Shown one piece after another: positions 16,913-25,192 of a stretch of 64,000 bases of DNA (positions are counted from its first letter, which is position 1; each line of letters opens with the position of its first letter). The DNA comes from Pandoraea pneumonica (lineage in GTDB: Bacteria; Pseudomonadota; Gammaproteobacteria; Burkholderiales; Burkholderiaceae), in the NCBI RefSeq assembly GCF_902459645.1, contig NZ_CABPSK010000004.1:558001-622000 (forward strand), given 5' to 3'. The translations under genes were made by a program, and so were the position numbers. The notes beneath the pieces are model-generated. The model was given only the letters and a program-made list of their open reading frames with translations, had not been told where the DNA came from and did not search any database.

Positions 16913-18214
16913 ATGAAGCGCGTGATCCAGCGCGGCATGAAGCCGCTCGCCCTCGCTATTGCAGCCGGTGCCGCCATCGCCTCGGTTGCCGCTACGGCAC
17001 AAGCCCAAACGCCCGCCGCGAAGCCGATCAAGATCGGTATCGTCACCTTCATGTCGGGCGCCGCCGCCGGTCCGTTCGGCGTGCCCGCCAAGAACGCCGC
17101 CGAAGTGACGGCTGCCGAACTCAACGCAGGCAAAGTGCCCACCCCGTACGCCACCAAGGGTTTCGGCGGCGCACCGATCGAGCTCGTCTACATCGACGAA
17201 GCCGGTAGCACCAGCAAGCAAGTGAGCGAGTACCGCAACCTGTTGAATCAGGGCGTGGACTACGTCGTCGGCTACACGTCGTCGGGCAACTGCCTGGCGA
17301 TCGCCCCGGTGGCTGAAGAAATGAAGAAGGTCACGCTGTTCTTCGATTGCGGCACGCCGCGCGTGTTCGAAGACGCGAGCTTCAAGTACGTCTTCCGTCC
17401 GGTCGCCACCGCCACGATGGACAACGTGGGCGCTGCCCGCTATGTCGCCGAGCGCAAGCCCGACCTGCAAACGTACGCCGGTATCAACCAGAACTACGCA
17501 TGGGGTCAAGACGCGTGGGCCGACTTCGAAGGCACGCTGAAGTCGCTCAAGCCGAACGCCAAGGCGGTGAGCTCGCAAATGCCGCAACTGGGCGCAGGCC
17601 AATACAACGCAGGCATCTCGAGCCTGCTGGCCGCTCACCCCGACGTGCTGCACTCCAGCTTCTGGGGTGGCGATCTGGAAGGTCTCGTGGTGCAGGCTGG
17701 TCCGCGCGATCTGTTCAAGAAGTCGCTCACGGTGCTCACAGCCGGTGAGACGGCCACGCACGGCAAGACCCGTCTGCCCGACGGCGTGATCATCGGTGCA
17801 CGCGGGATGTACGGCATGTTCGCGCCGGACAACGCGCTGAACCGTTGGCTGCGCACGGCCTACAGCGCCAAGTTCAACGACACGCCGAGCTACCCCTCGT
17901 ACAAGATGAACCAGAGCATTCTCGCGCTCAAGGCCGCTTACGAGAAGGCACAAGCCGCTAACGGCGGCAAGCAGCCGACGCCCGAGCAAGTCATCGCCTC
18001 GTTCGAACATCTGGCCTTCGAAGCTCCGGCTGGCAAGATCGGCCTGACGCTGGGCAAGGGTCACCAGGCGGCGCAAGGCACGGCGTTCGGCATTGTGAAG
18101 AACGTGAACGGCAAGGTCACCGTGACCGACGTGAAGCAGTACTCGATCGCGGAAGTCACGCCGCCCGAAGGCGTGAAGTCGGCCGACTGGATCAAGGGCG
18201 GCCTGAAGCACTAA
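16913..18214 (+). CDS. Branched-chain-amino-acid-type ABC transporter, periplasmic binding protein
   Basis: A 433-residue Periplasmic-binding-protein type I (LivK/UrtA-like) protein. A Sec signal peptide covers about residues 1-32, with cleavage after ...VAATAQA. The mature protein begins PIKIGIVTFMSGAAAGPFGVP and has the usual VDYVVGYTSSGNCLAIAPVA ligand region and NYAWGQDAWADFE. It captures the ligand in the periplasm for the permeases and ATPases that follow. It is longer than LivJ/LivK (~370), as in the family that binds carboxylates or aromatics. Its ligand is probably the compound degraded by the flanking dehydrogenases. Confidence 0.88.
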   Translation: MKRVIQRGMKPLALAIAAGAAIASVAATAQAQTPAAKPIKIGIVTFMSGAAAGPFGVPAKNAAEVTAAELNAGKVPTPYATKGFGGAPIELVYIDEAGSTSKQVSEYRNLLNQGVDYVVGYTSSGNCLAIAPVAEEMKKVTLFFDCGTPRVFEDASFKYVFRPVATATMDNVGAARYVAERKPDLQTYAGINQNYAWGQDAWADFEGTLKSLKPNAKAVSSQMPQLGAGQYNAGISSLLAAHPDVLHSSFWGGDLEGLVVQAGPRDLFKKSLTVLTAGETATHGKTRLPDGVIIGARGMYGMFAPDNALNRWLRTAYSAKFNDTPSYPSYKMNQSILALKAAYEKAQAANGGKQPTPEQVIASFEHLAFEAPAGKIGLTLGKGHQAAQGTAFGIVKNVNGKVTVTDVKQYSIAEVTPPEGVKSADWIKGGLKH

Positions 18215-18266
18215 GGGCATTGCGCTCCCACCGCTTCAACGTAACAAAGCAAGCTTGAGTCGTACC

Positions 18267-18307
18267 CGCAAGGCAGGCAGCGCCCATCGTGCGCTGCCCG
18301 CTTTGCG
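18267..18307 (+). other. Large intercistronic hairpin in the ABC operon
   Basis: Two 17-base arms (CGCAAGGCAGGCAGCGC and its complement) pair at 15 positions around a 7-base loop, between the binding-protein and permease genes. Such hairpins commonly protect the upstream mRNA and raise binding-protein yield. Confidence 0.75.
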
Positions 18308-18325
18308 TTCCAAGGAGAATGCGAG

Positions 18326-19222
18326 ATGTCGCAGATCTACGCCGTCCTGGTGGACGGGGTGATGTACGCCGCGTGGCTGTTCCTGGTTGCTCTGGGACTG
18401 ACCCTCGTCTATGGCGTGCTGAAAATCTTGAATATGGCGCACGGCAGCCTCTACGCGCTGGGCGCGTACGCTGGCGTGACACTGATCGGCCCGTGGGTTG
18501 CGCAAGGCGGCAACCTCTACGTGAGCTACCTGTTGCTCGTGCTGGCCGCCATGGTCGCGGGCGGCGCGATTGGCTTCATCATGGAGCGCGGCGTGCTCAA
18601 GCGCTTCTACGGGCAAGACCCCGTGGTGCTGTTGCTCGTCACCTATGCGCTTTTCCTCATCATGGAAGACGCGATCAAGCTCGTGTGGGGCGTCGACCCG
18701 TACACGGTCTCCGAACCGTACAGCTTCCTCGGCAACTTCGAGTTGGGCGATCTCTCGTACCCCAACTACAACTTCCTAATCGTAGGCGTGGCGCTCATCG
18801 CTGGCATCGGTCTCACCGCGTTCTTGAAATTCACCCGCAGCGGCCGTTTGCTGCGCGCAGTGATTCACGACCGTGAAGTCAGCCAGGCGCTGGGCATTCG
18901 TGTGAGCCGCTACTTCGTCATCACGTTCATGGCCGGTGCAGTGCTCGCAGCCATCGGCGGCGCGCTCACGGCACCGACCGTATCGGTCGCCCCCGGCATG
19001 GGCGTCGAAATCGTGGTGCTGACCTTTGCCGTGGTGGTCATTGGCGGACTGGGCTCGCTGCCCGGTGCCGCGTTTGGCGCGCTGCTCGTCGGGCTGGTGC
19101 GCGCGAGCGCCGTGCATTACTGGCCGCAAGGCGAATTGTTCTCGATCTATATCGTTATGGCGCTGGTGCTGGCGGTGCGTCCGAAAGGCATCTTCGCGCC
19201 GCTGGAGGCTCGCAAAATATGA
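18326..19222 (+). CDS. Branched-chain-type ABC transporter permease (LivH family)
   Basis: A 298-residue inner-membrane protein with about eight hydrophobic segments. It opens MSQIYAVLVDGVMYAAWLFL and has the LivH-type GLTLVYGVLKILNMAHGSLY and the late TFAVVVIGGLGSLPGAAFGA motif that contacts the ATPase. AAGGAG precedes the ATG. Its stop overlaps the next permease start by four bases. Confidence 0.92.
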   Translation: MSQIYAVLVDGVMYAAWLFLVALGLTLVYGVLKILNMAHGSLYALGAYAGVTLIGPWVAQGGNLYVSYLLLVLAAMVAGGAIGFIMERGVLKRFYGQDPVVLLLVTYALFLIMEDAIKLVWGVDPYTVSEPYSFLGNFELGDLSYPNYNFLIVGVALIAGIGLTAFLKFTRSGRLLRAVIHDREVSQALGIRVSRYFVITFMAGAVLAAIGGALTAPTVSVAPGMGVEIVVLTFAVVVIGGLGSLPGAAFGALLVGLVRASAVHYWPQGELFSIYIVMALVLAVRPKGIFAPLEARKI

Positions 19223-20232
19223 GTTCCGCAATCTGTTCACACCTGCGCGCGCCCGGCACGTGGCTCGCGATCATCGGCTTCGTCGTCATCGGCGCGGCGG
19301 GTCTGGCGCTGCCGCAGTGGCAGTTTCTCGTCTCGGTCGCACTGTCGAAAGGCATCGTGGCACTCGGTCTGGCGCTGTTGTTGCGCACGGGTCTCGCGTC
19401 GTTCGGTCAGGCGTTGTTCTTCGCGGTCGGCGCGTATTGCGTGGGCCTCGGCATGAACTTTTACGGCCTCACGGAATTGTTCGCGCTGCTCGCGTTGTCG
19501 ATGATCGTGTCGGCACTGCTCGCGTTCGTGCTCGGCTTCCTGCTCGCGCGCTATCGCGACATCTTCTTCGCCATGCTCACGCTGGCCTTGTCGATGATTT
19601 GCTACGGCCTGCTGCTCAACAACGTTGAACTGGGCGGTAGCGACGGCTTCAACGTGAACGCGCCGACGCTCGGCAGCAGCGCACAGCCGTGGCAACTCAC
19701 GGGCACAAATCTGTTCGCTGTGGGCTTTATCGCTGCGATCGTGTGCGTGATGGTCGTCGCGATGTATATGCGCTCCACCCCGGGACGTCTCGGTCCGGCG
19801 ATCAAGGACAACGAAATCCGCGTGGAATATCTGGGCACCTCGGCGCGTCAGAACATTCACCTGACGTACATCATCGCCGGTGCACTGGCAGGCTTGGGCG
19901 GCGCGTTGCAGGCGTTCAACATCGGCCACATCGATCCGGACATGGCGTTCTGGACGACCTCGGGTGAATTCGTCTTCATCGCGGTGCTCTCGGGCACACG
20001 CTTCGCGTTCTCGCCGTTCATCGGCGCACTGCTGCTCGAAGTGGCGCGTGCGATGGCGTATCGCTACGCCCCGAACACGTGGCAGATCGTGATGGGCGCG
20101 ATCATGCTGGCGATCATCGCGTTCCTGCCGGGCGGGCTCACGAGCCTTGGGCTGGGCCGTCGTAAAACGGCAGCGGCACATCCGGTCACGCAAACGAAGA
20201 CGGCGCGCGCCTCGGGCGACGCGACGGCATGA
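19219..20232 (+). CDS. Branched-chain-type ABC transporter permease (LivM family)
   Basis: A 337-residue membrane protein, second permease of the importer. LivM features are the LLRTGLASFGQALFFAVGAY segment, FAMLTLALSMICYGLLL, and the GRLGPAIKDNEIRVEYLGTS cytoplasmic loop. The last 35 residues are a polar tail (Thr/Ala-rich). It is coupled by ATGA to both the LivH gene before and the ATPase reading frame after it. Confidence 0.92.
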   Translation: MSSAICSHLRAPGTWLAIIGFVVIGAAGLALPQWQFLVSVALSKGIVALGLALLLRTGLASFGQALFFAVGAYCVGLGMNFYGLTELFALLALSMIVSALLAFVLGFLLARYRDIFFAMLTLALSMICYGLLLNNVELGGSDGFNVNAPTLGSSAQPWQLTGTNLFAVGFIAAIVCVMVVAMYMRSTPGRLGPAIKDNEIRVEYLGTSARQNIHLTYIIAGALAGLGGALQAFNIGHIDPDMAFWTTSGEFVFIAVLSGTRFAFSPFIGALLLEVARAMAYRYAPNTWQIVMGAIMLAIIAFLPGGLTSLGLGRRKTAAAHPVTQTKTARASGDATA

Positions 20233-20243
20233 GGGCTGGCGAG

Positions 20244-21017
20244 ATGGCATCGAAACACATCATTGAGGCCACGGGCCTGTACAAGACCTTCGGCAGCGTG
20301 ACGCCCGCCAAGGACATCACCGTCAACATCGACGCGCAGAGCGTGGTCGGGCTGATCGGGACGAACGGCGCGGGCAAGACCACGTTCGTGAACATGCTCA
20401 CCGGCTACATCAAGCCGGATCGCGGCGAGATCGTATTTCGCGGCAAGCGCATCACGGGCCTCGCACCGCGCAAGATCACACGCTTGGGCATTGCCCGCTC
20501 GTTCCAGATTCCGCAGTTGTTCGGCTCGCAGACGGCGCGCGAGAACATCGAGATTGCATTGGCAATTTCGGGGCTTTCCGCCGATCTGGCGAACGAAAGT
20601 CTGGCGCGTCTGGGCGTGTTGGAATTTGCCGACATGATTTCGGGCACGTTGCCGGAAGGCGTGCGCAAGCTGCTGGATATTGCGCTCGCGATGGTCTGCA
20701 AGCCGGAAGTGCTGTTGCTCGACGAGCCGACGTCCGGCGTGGCCGCCGAAGAGAAGTTCGACGTGATGAACCGCGTGTTGGATGCAGCGCGCGTGCTCGG
20801 CATTACGGTGTTGTTCGTGGAACACGATATGGAAATCGTGCGCCGCTACAGCGACCGCGTGCTGGCATTCTGCGACGGGCGCATTCTCGCCGACGGCACA
20901 CCCGACGTGGTACTGGCCGACGCGCAAGTGCGCGAGTTGATCATCGGTGAAACCGTGGCGGTAGTGCCGTCGTCCGGCAACACCGCCAACGCCGCAGGCG
21001 AGGTGGCCCATGCTTGA
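20244..21017 (+). CDS. Branched-chain-type ABC transporter ATPase (LivG family)
   Basis: A 257-residue ATPase with Walker A GTNGAGKTTFVNML, Walker B LLLDEPTSGVAAEEK and His-switch FVEHDME. The C-loop is ATLPEGVRKLLDIALA rather than the usual LSGGQ, an altered signature also seen in some LivG proteins. The ATG at 20244 follows GAGG at a good distance; an ATG at 20229 overlaps the LivM stop and would add five residues. The stop overlaps the next ATPase by eight bases. Confidence 0.88.
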   Translation: MASKHIIEATGLYKTFGSVTPAKDITVNIDAQSVVGLIGTNGAGKTTFVNMLTGYIKPDRGEIVFRGKRITGLAPRKITRLGIARSFQIPQLFGSQTARENIEIALAISGLSADLANESLARLGVLEFADMISGTLPEGVRKLLDIALAMVCKPEVLLLDEPTSGVAAEEKFDVMNRVLDAARVLGITVLFVEHDMEIVRRYSDRVLAFCDGRILADGTPDVVLADAQVRELIIGETVAVVPSSGNTANAAGEVAHA

Positions 21018-21654
21018 AGTCAAGAATCTGAATGTGCGCTTCGGCGCGACGGACATTCTGCGCGGCGTGCAGTTCTCGGTGCCCAAGGGCGCCATTGTCG
21101 GGCTGATCGGCCGTAACGGCGCGGGCAAGACGACGACGCTGCGCGCGATCATGGGGCTGGTGAAACCGGCGTCGGGCACGCTCACGTTCGACAACGTAGA
21201 TCTGGTGCGTGCGCCGTCGCATCAGCGCACGTCGCTCGGTATCGGCTATGCGCCGGAAGATCGTCGTCTGATTCCCGACATGACGGTCGAAGAGAACCTT
21301 TGCGTGCCCGCGTGGGCGCTCAAGGCGAAGGACGTGCAAGCGCGTCTGGACGAGGTCTATCGCATCATTCCCGAAGCGCGCGAATGGGCGCCGCGACGTG
21401 CCTTGCAATTGTCCGGGGGCCAGCAGAAACTGGTGGCCGTCGGCCGCGCCATGATGACGAGCTCGCGCCTGCTGATGCTCGACGAGCCGTTTGAAGGCGT
21501 GGCCCCGGCCCTCTCGAAGCGCATTGCCGAAGTGATCGGTCAGATGCGCAGCGCAGGTCTTGCGGTGATCTTGTCGGGCGCCGATTTGCAGCACGCTGGC
21601 GCGGTGTTGGATAACGTCTACCGCATCGATCGCGGGCAGATGGTGGCCGCCTAA
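21010..21654 (+). CDS. Branched-chain-type ABC transporter ATPase (LivF family)
   Basis: A 214-residue ATPase with Walker A GRNGAGKTTTLRAIMG, signature LSGGQQKLVAVGRAM and Walker B LLMLDEPFEGVAPAL. The usual His of the switch region is replaced: the segment reads VILSGADLQHA. It is slightly shorter than the typical 235 residues because the C-terminus is trimmed. It pairs with the LivG-type ATPase, which has the opposite defect (changed signature, normal His), so the two ATP sites are probably asymmetric. Confidence 0.9.
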   Translation: MLEVKNLNVRFGATDILRGVQFSVPKGAIVGLIGRNGAGKTTTLRAIMGLVKPASGTLTFDNVDLVRAPSHQRTSLGIGYAPEDRRLIPDMTVEENLCVPAWALKAKDVQARLDEVYRIIPEAREWAPRRALQLSGGQQKLVAVGRAMMTSSRLLMLDEPFEGVAPALSKRIAEVIGQMRSAGLAVILSGADLQHAGAVLDNVYRIDRGQMVAA

Positions 21655-21710
21655 TTTTTCGCGCATGGCCCCCGAAGCGTGAGCCATGCGCAGTCATTAA
21701 GAGGAAAACG

Positions 21711-22874
21711 ATGATGAATCCTTTTCGTTTCCAGACGGTCCCCACCGTCGTCGTGGAATTTGGTGCAGCCCGCCGTCTTGGCGCGCTGCTACGTGAGCAG
21801 TATCCGCAGGGCAAGCGTCTGTGCGTGGTCACGGACGGCTTTTTGCACAAGAGCGGTCTGCTGAGCCCTGCCCTGGCCGATCTGGCAAAGCACGACTGGC
21901 AGGTCTCCGTGATCGACGATGTGATTGCCGATCCGCCTGAGCATGTCGTGCTCGAAGCCGCCGAACGTGCGCGCGCGGGCGATGCGGAAATCGTGCTGGG
22001 TTTGGGCGGCGGTTCGTCGATGGACGTGGCGAAGCTGCTTGCCGTGTTGTTGCCGGGCACCCAGTCGCTGGGAGACATGTATGGCGTGAAGAAGGTGACG
22101 GGCTCGCGTCTGCCGCTGGTGCAAATGCCGACGACTGCGGGTACTGGCTCGGAAGTGACTGCCGTCTCGATCGTGACGACCGGCGAAACGACGAAGATGG
22201 GCGTGGTTTCGCCGCAACTTTTCGCCGATCTGGCGATTCTCGATGCCGAACTCACGCTCGGCCTGCCGCGCGCAGCGACCGCGGCCACGGGTATCGACGC
22301 GATGGTGCACGCCATCGAAGCCTATACGTCGGCCCATTTGAAGAACCCTGTCTCGGACATGCTCGCGGTCAAGGCGCTCGAACTGCTCTCGCGCAACCTG
22401 CTGCCCGCCTGCAACGACGGCAGCAACCGCGACGCGCGCGAAGCGATGCTCGTGGGCGCGATGTTCGCAGGTCAGTCGTTCGCCAACTCGCCGGTGGCTG
22501 CCGTGCACGCGCTGGCGTACCCGATTGGCGGCATCTTCCACGTGGCGCACGGGTTGTCCAACGCGCTGGTGCTCTCGCATGTGATGCGTTTCAACGCCCC
22601 CGCCGCGAGCAAGCTTTACGCGGAACTGGCCGACGTGATCCTGCGCGATGGCGCCACCGGCAGCGATGAAGCCAAGACCGATGCCCTGATCCGCCACATC
22701 GAATCGATGATCGTCGAGACCGCGATTCCGCGCACGCTGCGCGAAGTCGGCGTCAAACAAGACGACATTGCGCGCATGGCGAGCGATGCGATGCTGCAAA
22801 CCCGCCTGCTGGTGAATAACCCGCGCGAAGTGAAAGAGGCAGACGCTTTCGCGATCTACTCTGCGGCGTTCTAA
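21711..22874 (+). CDS. Iron-containing (group III) alcohol dehydrogenase
   Basis: A 387-residue Fe-ADH. NAD-binding GLGGGSSMDVAKL, MPTTAGTGSEVT, and metal ligands in ATGIDAMVHAIEAYTS and HALAYPIGGIFHVAHG are all present. Fe-ADHs interconvert alcohols and aldehydes; 4-hydroxybutyrate dehydrogenases belong here. Following a succinate-semialdehyde dehydrogenase and an importer, a role in oxidising 4-hydroxybutyrate or a similar hydroxy acid to its semialdehyde fits, but is inferred. AGAGGAAAACG precedes the ATG at 21711; 21714 is equally possible. The unit ends at a terminator at 22925. Confidence 0.88.
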   Translation: MMNPFRFQTVPTVVVEFGAARRLGALLREQYPQGKRLCVVTDGFLHKSGLLSPALADLAKHDWQVSVIDDVIADPPEHVVLEAAERARAGDAEIVLGLGGGSSMDVAKLLAVLLPGTQSLGDMYGVKKVTGSRLPLVQMPTTAGTGSEVTAVSIVTTGETTKMGVVSPQLFADLAILDAELTLGLPRAATAATGIDAMVHAIEAYTSAHLKNPVSDMLAVKALELLSRNLLPACNDGSNRDAREAMLVGAMFAGQSFANSPVAAVHALAYPIGGIFHVAHGLSNALVLSHVMRFNAPAASKLYAELADVILRDGATGSDEAKTDALIRHIESMIVETAIPRTLREVGVKQDDIARMASDAMLQTRLLVNNPREVKEADAFAIYSAAF

Positions 22875-22924
22875 CCCCGACGTGCTCTGATTCAGGCGCT
22901 TTGATTCGGGCGCTTTGACGCGCA

Positions 22925-22963
22925 CCCAGTCCTTCCTCCGGGAGGGGCTGGGGGCCTCTTTTT
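22925..22963 (+). terminator. Terminator of the IclR-controlled operon
   Basis: CCCAG...CTGGG stem with a pyrimidine/purine-rich inner pairing, then CCTCTTTTTC, 50 bp after the Fe-ADH stop. Confidence 0.65.
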
Positions 22964-23032
22964 CTCCCCTCCCCCGCCGACATACAATCGGGACTCCCGA
23001 GCGCCCGCCGCGCTCACCCTTCGGAGTGCCCT

Positions 23033-23416
23033 ATGTCGAAGTCCCCGCAGGATCCCGCGCAAGACGCCTCCGCGCTCATCGACGCGCGCATCGCTGAACT
23101 CGATGACTGGCGCGGCGAAATGCTCGCCCATCTGCGCACTATCATCACGAAAGCCAATCCCGAGATCGTCGAAGAATGGAAGTGGCGTGTGCCGGTGTGG
23201 TCGCTCGGCGGCATCCTCTGCACCGGCGAATCCTATAAGCAAGCGGTCAAACTAACGTTCGCCAAAGGCGCATCGCTGCCCGATCCGACCGGACTCTTCA
23301 ACGCCAGTCTCGAAGGCAACACACGCCGCGCCATCGATTTCCACGCAGGCGACAAAGTCGATGCGAAGGCCCTCACTGCGCTCATTCGCGCCGCCATTGC
23401 AGCCAATCAACGCTGA
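23033..23416 (+). CDS. DUF1801 domain protein
   Basis: A 127-residue protein with the DUF1801 (YdhG-like) fold: ARIAELDDWRGEMLAHLRTI, then IVEEWKWRVPVWSLGGIL and the YKQAVKLTFAKGASLPDP block, ending with a basic helix. The family resembles a frataxin-like fold and its role is unsettled. The next gene follows 12 bp downstream, so the two form a small operon. Confidence 0.82.
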   Translation: MSKSPQDPAQDASALIDARIAELDDWRGEMLAHLRTIITKANPEIVEEWKWRVPVWSLGGILCTGESYKQAVKLTFAKGASLPDPTGLFNASLEGNTRRAIDFHAGDKVDAKALTALIRAAIAANQR

Positions 23417-23428
23417 TTCCACACCCCA

Positions 23429-23818
23429 ATGCCTCAAGCCCTCAATCCCCGCGATGAAATCATCGCCATCGACAACGTCCCCCTGCTCGTTTGGAACGCC
23501 CCAGCGAATGCCATCGCGCGTGAAGCGGATGTGAACGAGCTGCTCGCCGCCGCGTGGGAAAACGATGTGACGTGGGTCGCCGTGCACACCGACGTGTTGC
23601 ACGACGACTTCTATCGGCTCGAAACGGGCCTTGCCGGTGCCATGCTGCAAAAGCTCGTGAACTACGGCGTCAAGCTAGCCGTGATCGGCGACATCACGCC
23701 ATGGCTCGCACGCAGCGAAGCATTCTCGGCTTTTGTCCGCGAAGCCAATCGTGGACGCACAACCGCATTTACCACAACACTCGAAGCGCTCAAGCGGCAT
23801 GCCACTAAAAACTTATAA
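23429..23818 (+). CDS. DUF4180 domain protein
   Basis: A 129-residue protein matching DUF4180: LHDDFYRLETGLAGAMLQKL, NYGVKLAVIGDITPWLARS and FVREANRGRTTAF are the family's conserved blocks. No function is established. It is the second gene of a pair with the DUF1801 protein; the distance of 12 bp suggests joint transcription. It is followed by a long AT-rich spacer. Confidence 0.82.
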   Translation: MPQALNPRDEIIAIDNVPLLVWNAPANAIAREADVNELLAAAWENDVTWVAVHTDVLHDDFYRLETGLAGAMLQKLVNYGVKLAVIGDITPWLARSEAFSAFVREANRGRTTAFTTTLEALKRHATKNL

Positions 23819-24432
23819 GCATCTATTTAATAAATGAAATACAGACCCTAATAAAAAACTAATTTGTTTCAGAAAACTGCTTATTATTTTTAATTTTATA
23901 AATTCCCCGGAAGTACTAAGCAATTGTTTTACTCATCGAAAAACCATGCGTGGGCGCGGCTTACAAAGGGGTTCGATCACCTGAAAAATGCCCCCAACAC
24001 CCCCCTCATGCCGCCAGATTTTCGGGGAAATAAGAAGCATTCTCTTAATGTGTAACGACCCGCTGTTAACCTCTCGATGTGCGAGACAATGTCTTTAGAA
24101 ACAAGAAAATATCGCATTGACTCTCTGAATACCGGTTGATATTCTTCATCACATCGATGTAGAAAATTTCGTGATTCGCAGAAATAACAAGCGAGCAAAA
24201 ATTTAAATACATCAATCGGTGCAGCACTCGCACCGCGTATGCGACTCGATTGTCGGGGTTTGCGGGAACCCTTCAGTTACGCCCTTTGTTCGTTTCAAGT
24301 CCGACGTGAATGCACGCCTCAAGGCCGACGCGACCAAGATCGCGGTGGGAGCGTGCGCGCGATGCAATCAGGGTGCCGCGAGCCAGGCAGTCATCTGAAA
24401 GACCATGGAAGTACTCTGCCCCCGGAGTCATC
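23819..24432. other. 614-bp AT-rich spacer upstream of luxR
   Basis: The first ~400 bp are far richer in A and T than anything else in the window (runs such as TTATTATTTTTAATTTTATAA near 23880). No lux-box-like CTG-N10-CAG palindrome of the type found elsewhere is present. A 73-codon minus-strand frame at 23977-24198 has no ribosome site or recognisable domain and is not called. The region probably holds the luxR promoter and may be H-NS-type silenced DNA. Confidence 0.6.
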
Positions 24433-25146
24433 ATGTCTGCTCTGATGCACCTGCTCGAAACAATTCATGACGACTGTCATGACATTGCCGACGCGGAGAA
24501 ATTGTTCCTTCGCATCGTCAACTTTTCTAGCCGCATCGGCTTCGAATATTGCTGCTACGGTTTTCGAAGTCACCGTAGCGCAACGCAAGCCGATATTCGC
24601 GTCTTCGACACTTACCCCAGCGGCTGGATGCAGCACTACGGGGAACGCGGCTTTCTCAACGTCGATCCGACCGTGCTTGTCGGCGCGCACAGCGACACAT
24701 TGCTGAAATGGCGCGACCCAGAGATGCCGCAGGCCGACCAGTTTTGGCGAGAAGCCGCTGATTTCGGTCTGAATCACGGCGTGGGGCGTTCCAGTTGGGG
24801 GCCGCATGGTGAATTCGGTCTGCTGAGTTTCGGGCGCACGTACGACGCGCTAACCCCCTCGGAAATCCATTCGCTCGATGTGGGCATGGGGGTGTTGTCG
24901 AACTACACGCACGAGGCCATGAGCCGCCTGCTGCGCCCGGAACACCCACCCTTCGATATTGAATCGCTATCGGTGCGCGAGCGCGAAGTGCTGCTCTGGA
25001 CCGCCGAAGGAAAGACTGCCGACGAGATCGGCGACATCCTCGGTATCTCCACGCGCACGGTCAACTTTCACATCAGAAATTGTCTGGACAAGACCGGTTG
25101 CCGCAACAAGGTTCAGAGTGCGATCCGGTTGGTGATGTGGCGTTGA
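24433..25146 (+). CDS. ppnR: LuxR-type acyl-homoserine-lactone-responsive regulator
   Basis: A 237-residue quorum-sensing regulator. The autoinducer domain (about 15-165) has the conserved WMQHYGERGFLNVDPTVL (Trp, Tyr and Asp-Pro of the pocket) and SSWGPHGEFGLLSFGR with the invariant Gly. The C-terminal GerE helix-turn-helix runs from LSVREREVLLWTAEGKTADE to NKVQSAIRLV. CCGGAG precedes the ATG at 24433. It converges with luxI with 46 bp between the stops. Symbol follows the Pandoraea LuxR named PpnR, recalled not searched. It is the obvious reader of the five lux-box palindromes at 25.9-42.9 kb. Confidence 0.9.
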   Translation: MSALMHLLETIHDDCHDIADAEKLFLRIVNFSSRIGFEYCCYGFRSHRSATQADIRVFDTYPSGWMQHYGERGFLNVDPTVLVGAHSDTLLKWRDPEMPQADQFWREAADFGLNHGVGRSSWGPHGEFGLLSFGRTYDALTPSEIHSLDVGMGVLSNYTHEAMSRLLRPEHPPFDIESLSVREREVLLWTAEGKTADEIGDILGISTRTVNFHIRNCLDKTGCRNKVQSAIRLVMWR

Positions 25147-25192
25147 TTGGCGCAGGCAGTCCTGCTTAGCAGCTGCGCTCGACAGCGGTGAT

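Noticed and set aside
16760-18220. 486-codon minus-strand frame opposite the ABC binding protein
   Set aside because: Shadow of the real gene; Arg/His-rich and without family motifs.
23977-24198. 73-codon minus-strand frame in the AT-rich spacer
   Set aside because: No ribosome site, no domain, and it lies in non-coding-looking AT-rich DNA. Kept only as a remark under the spacer entry.
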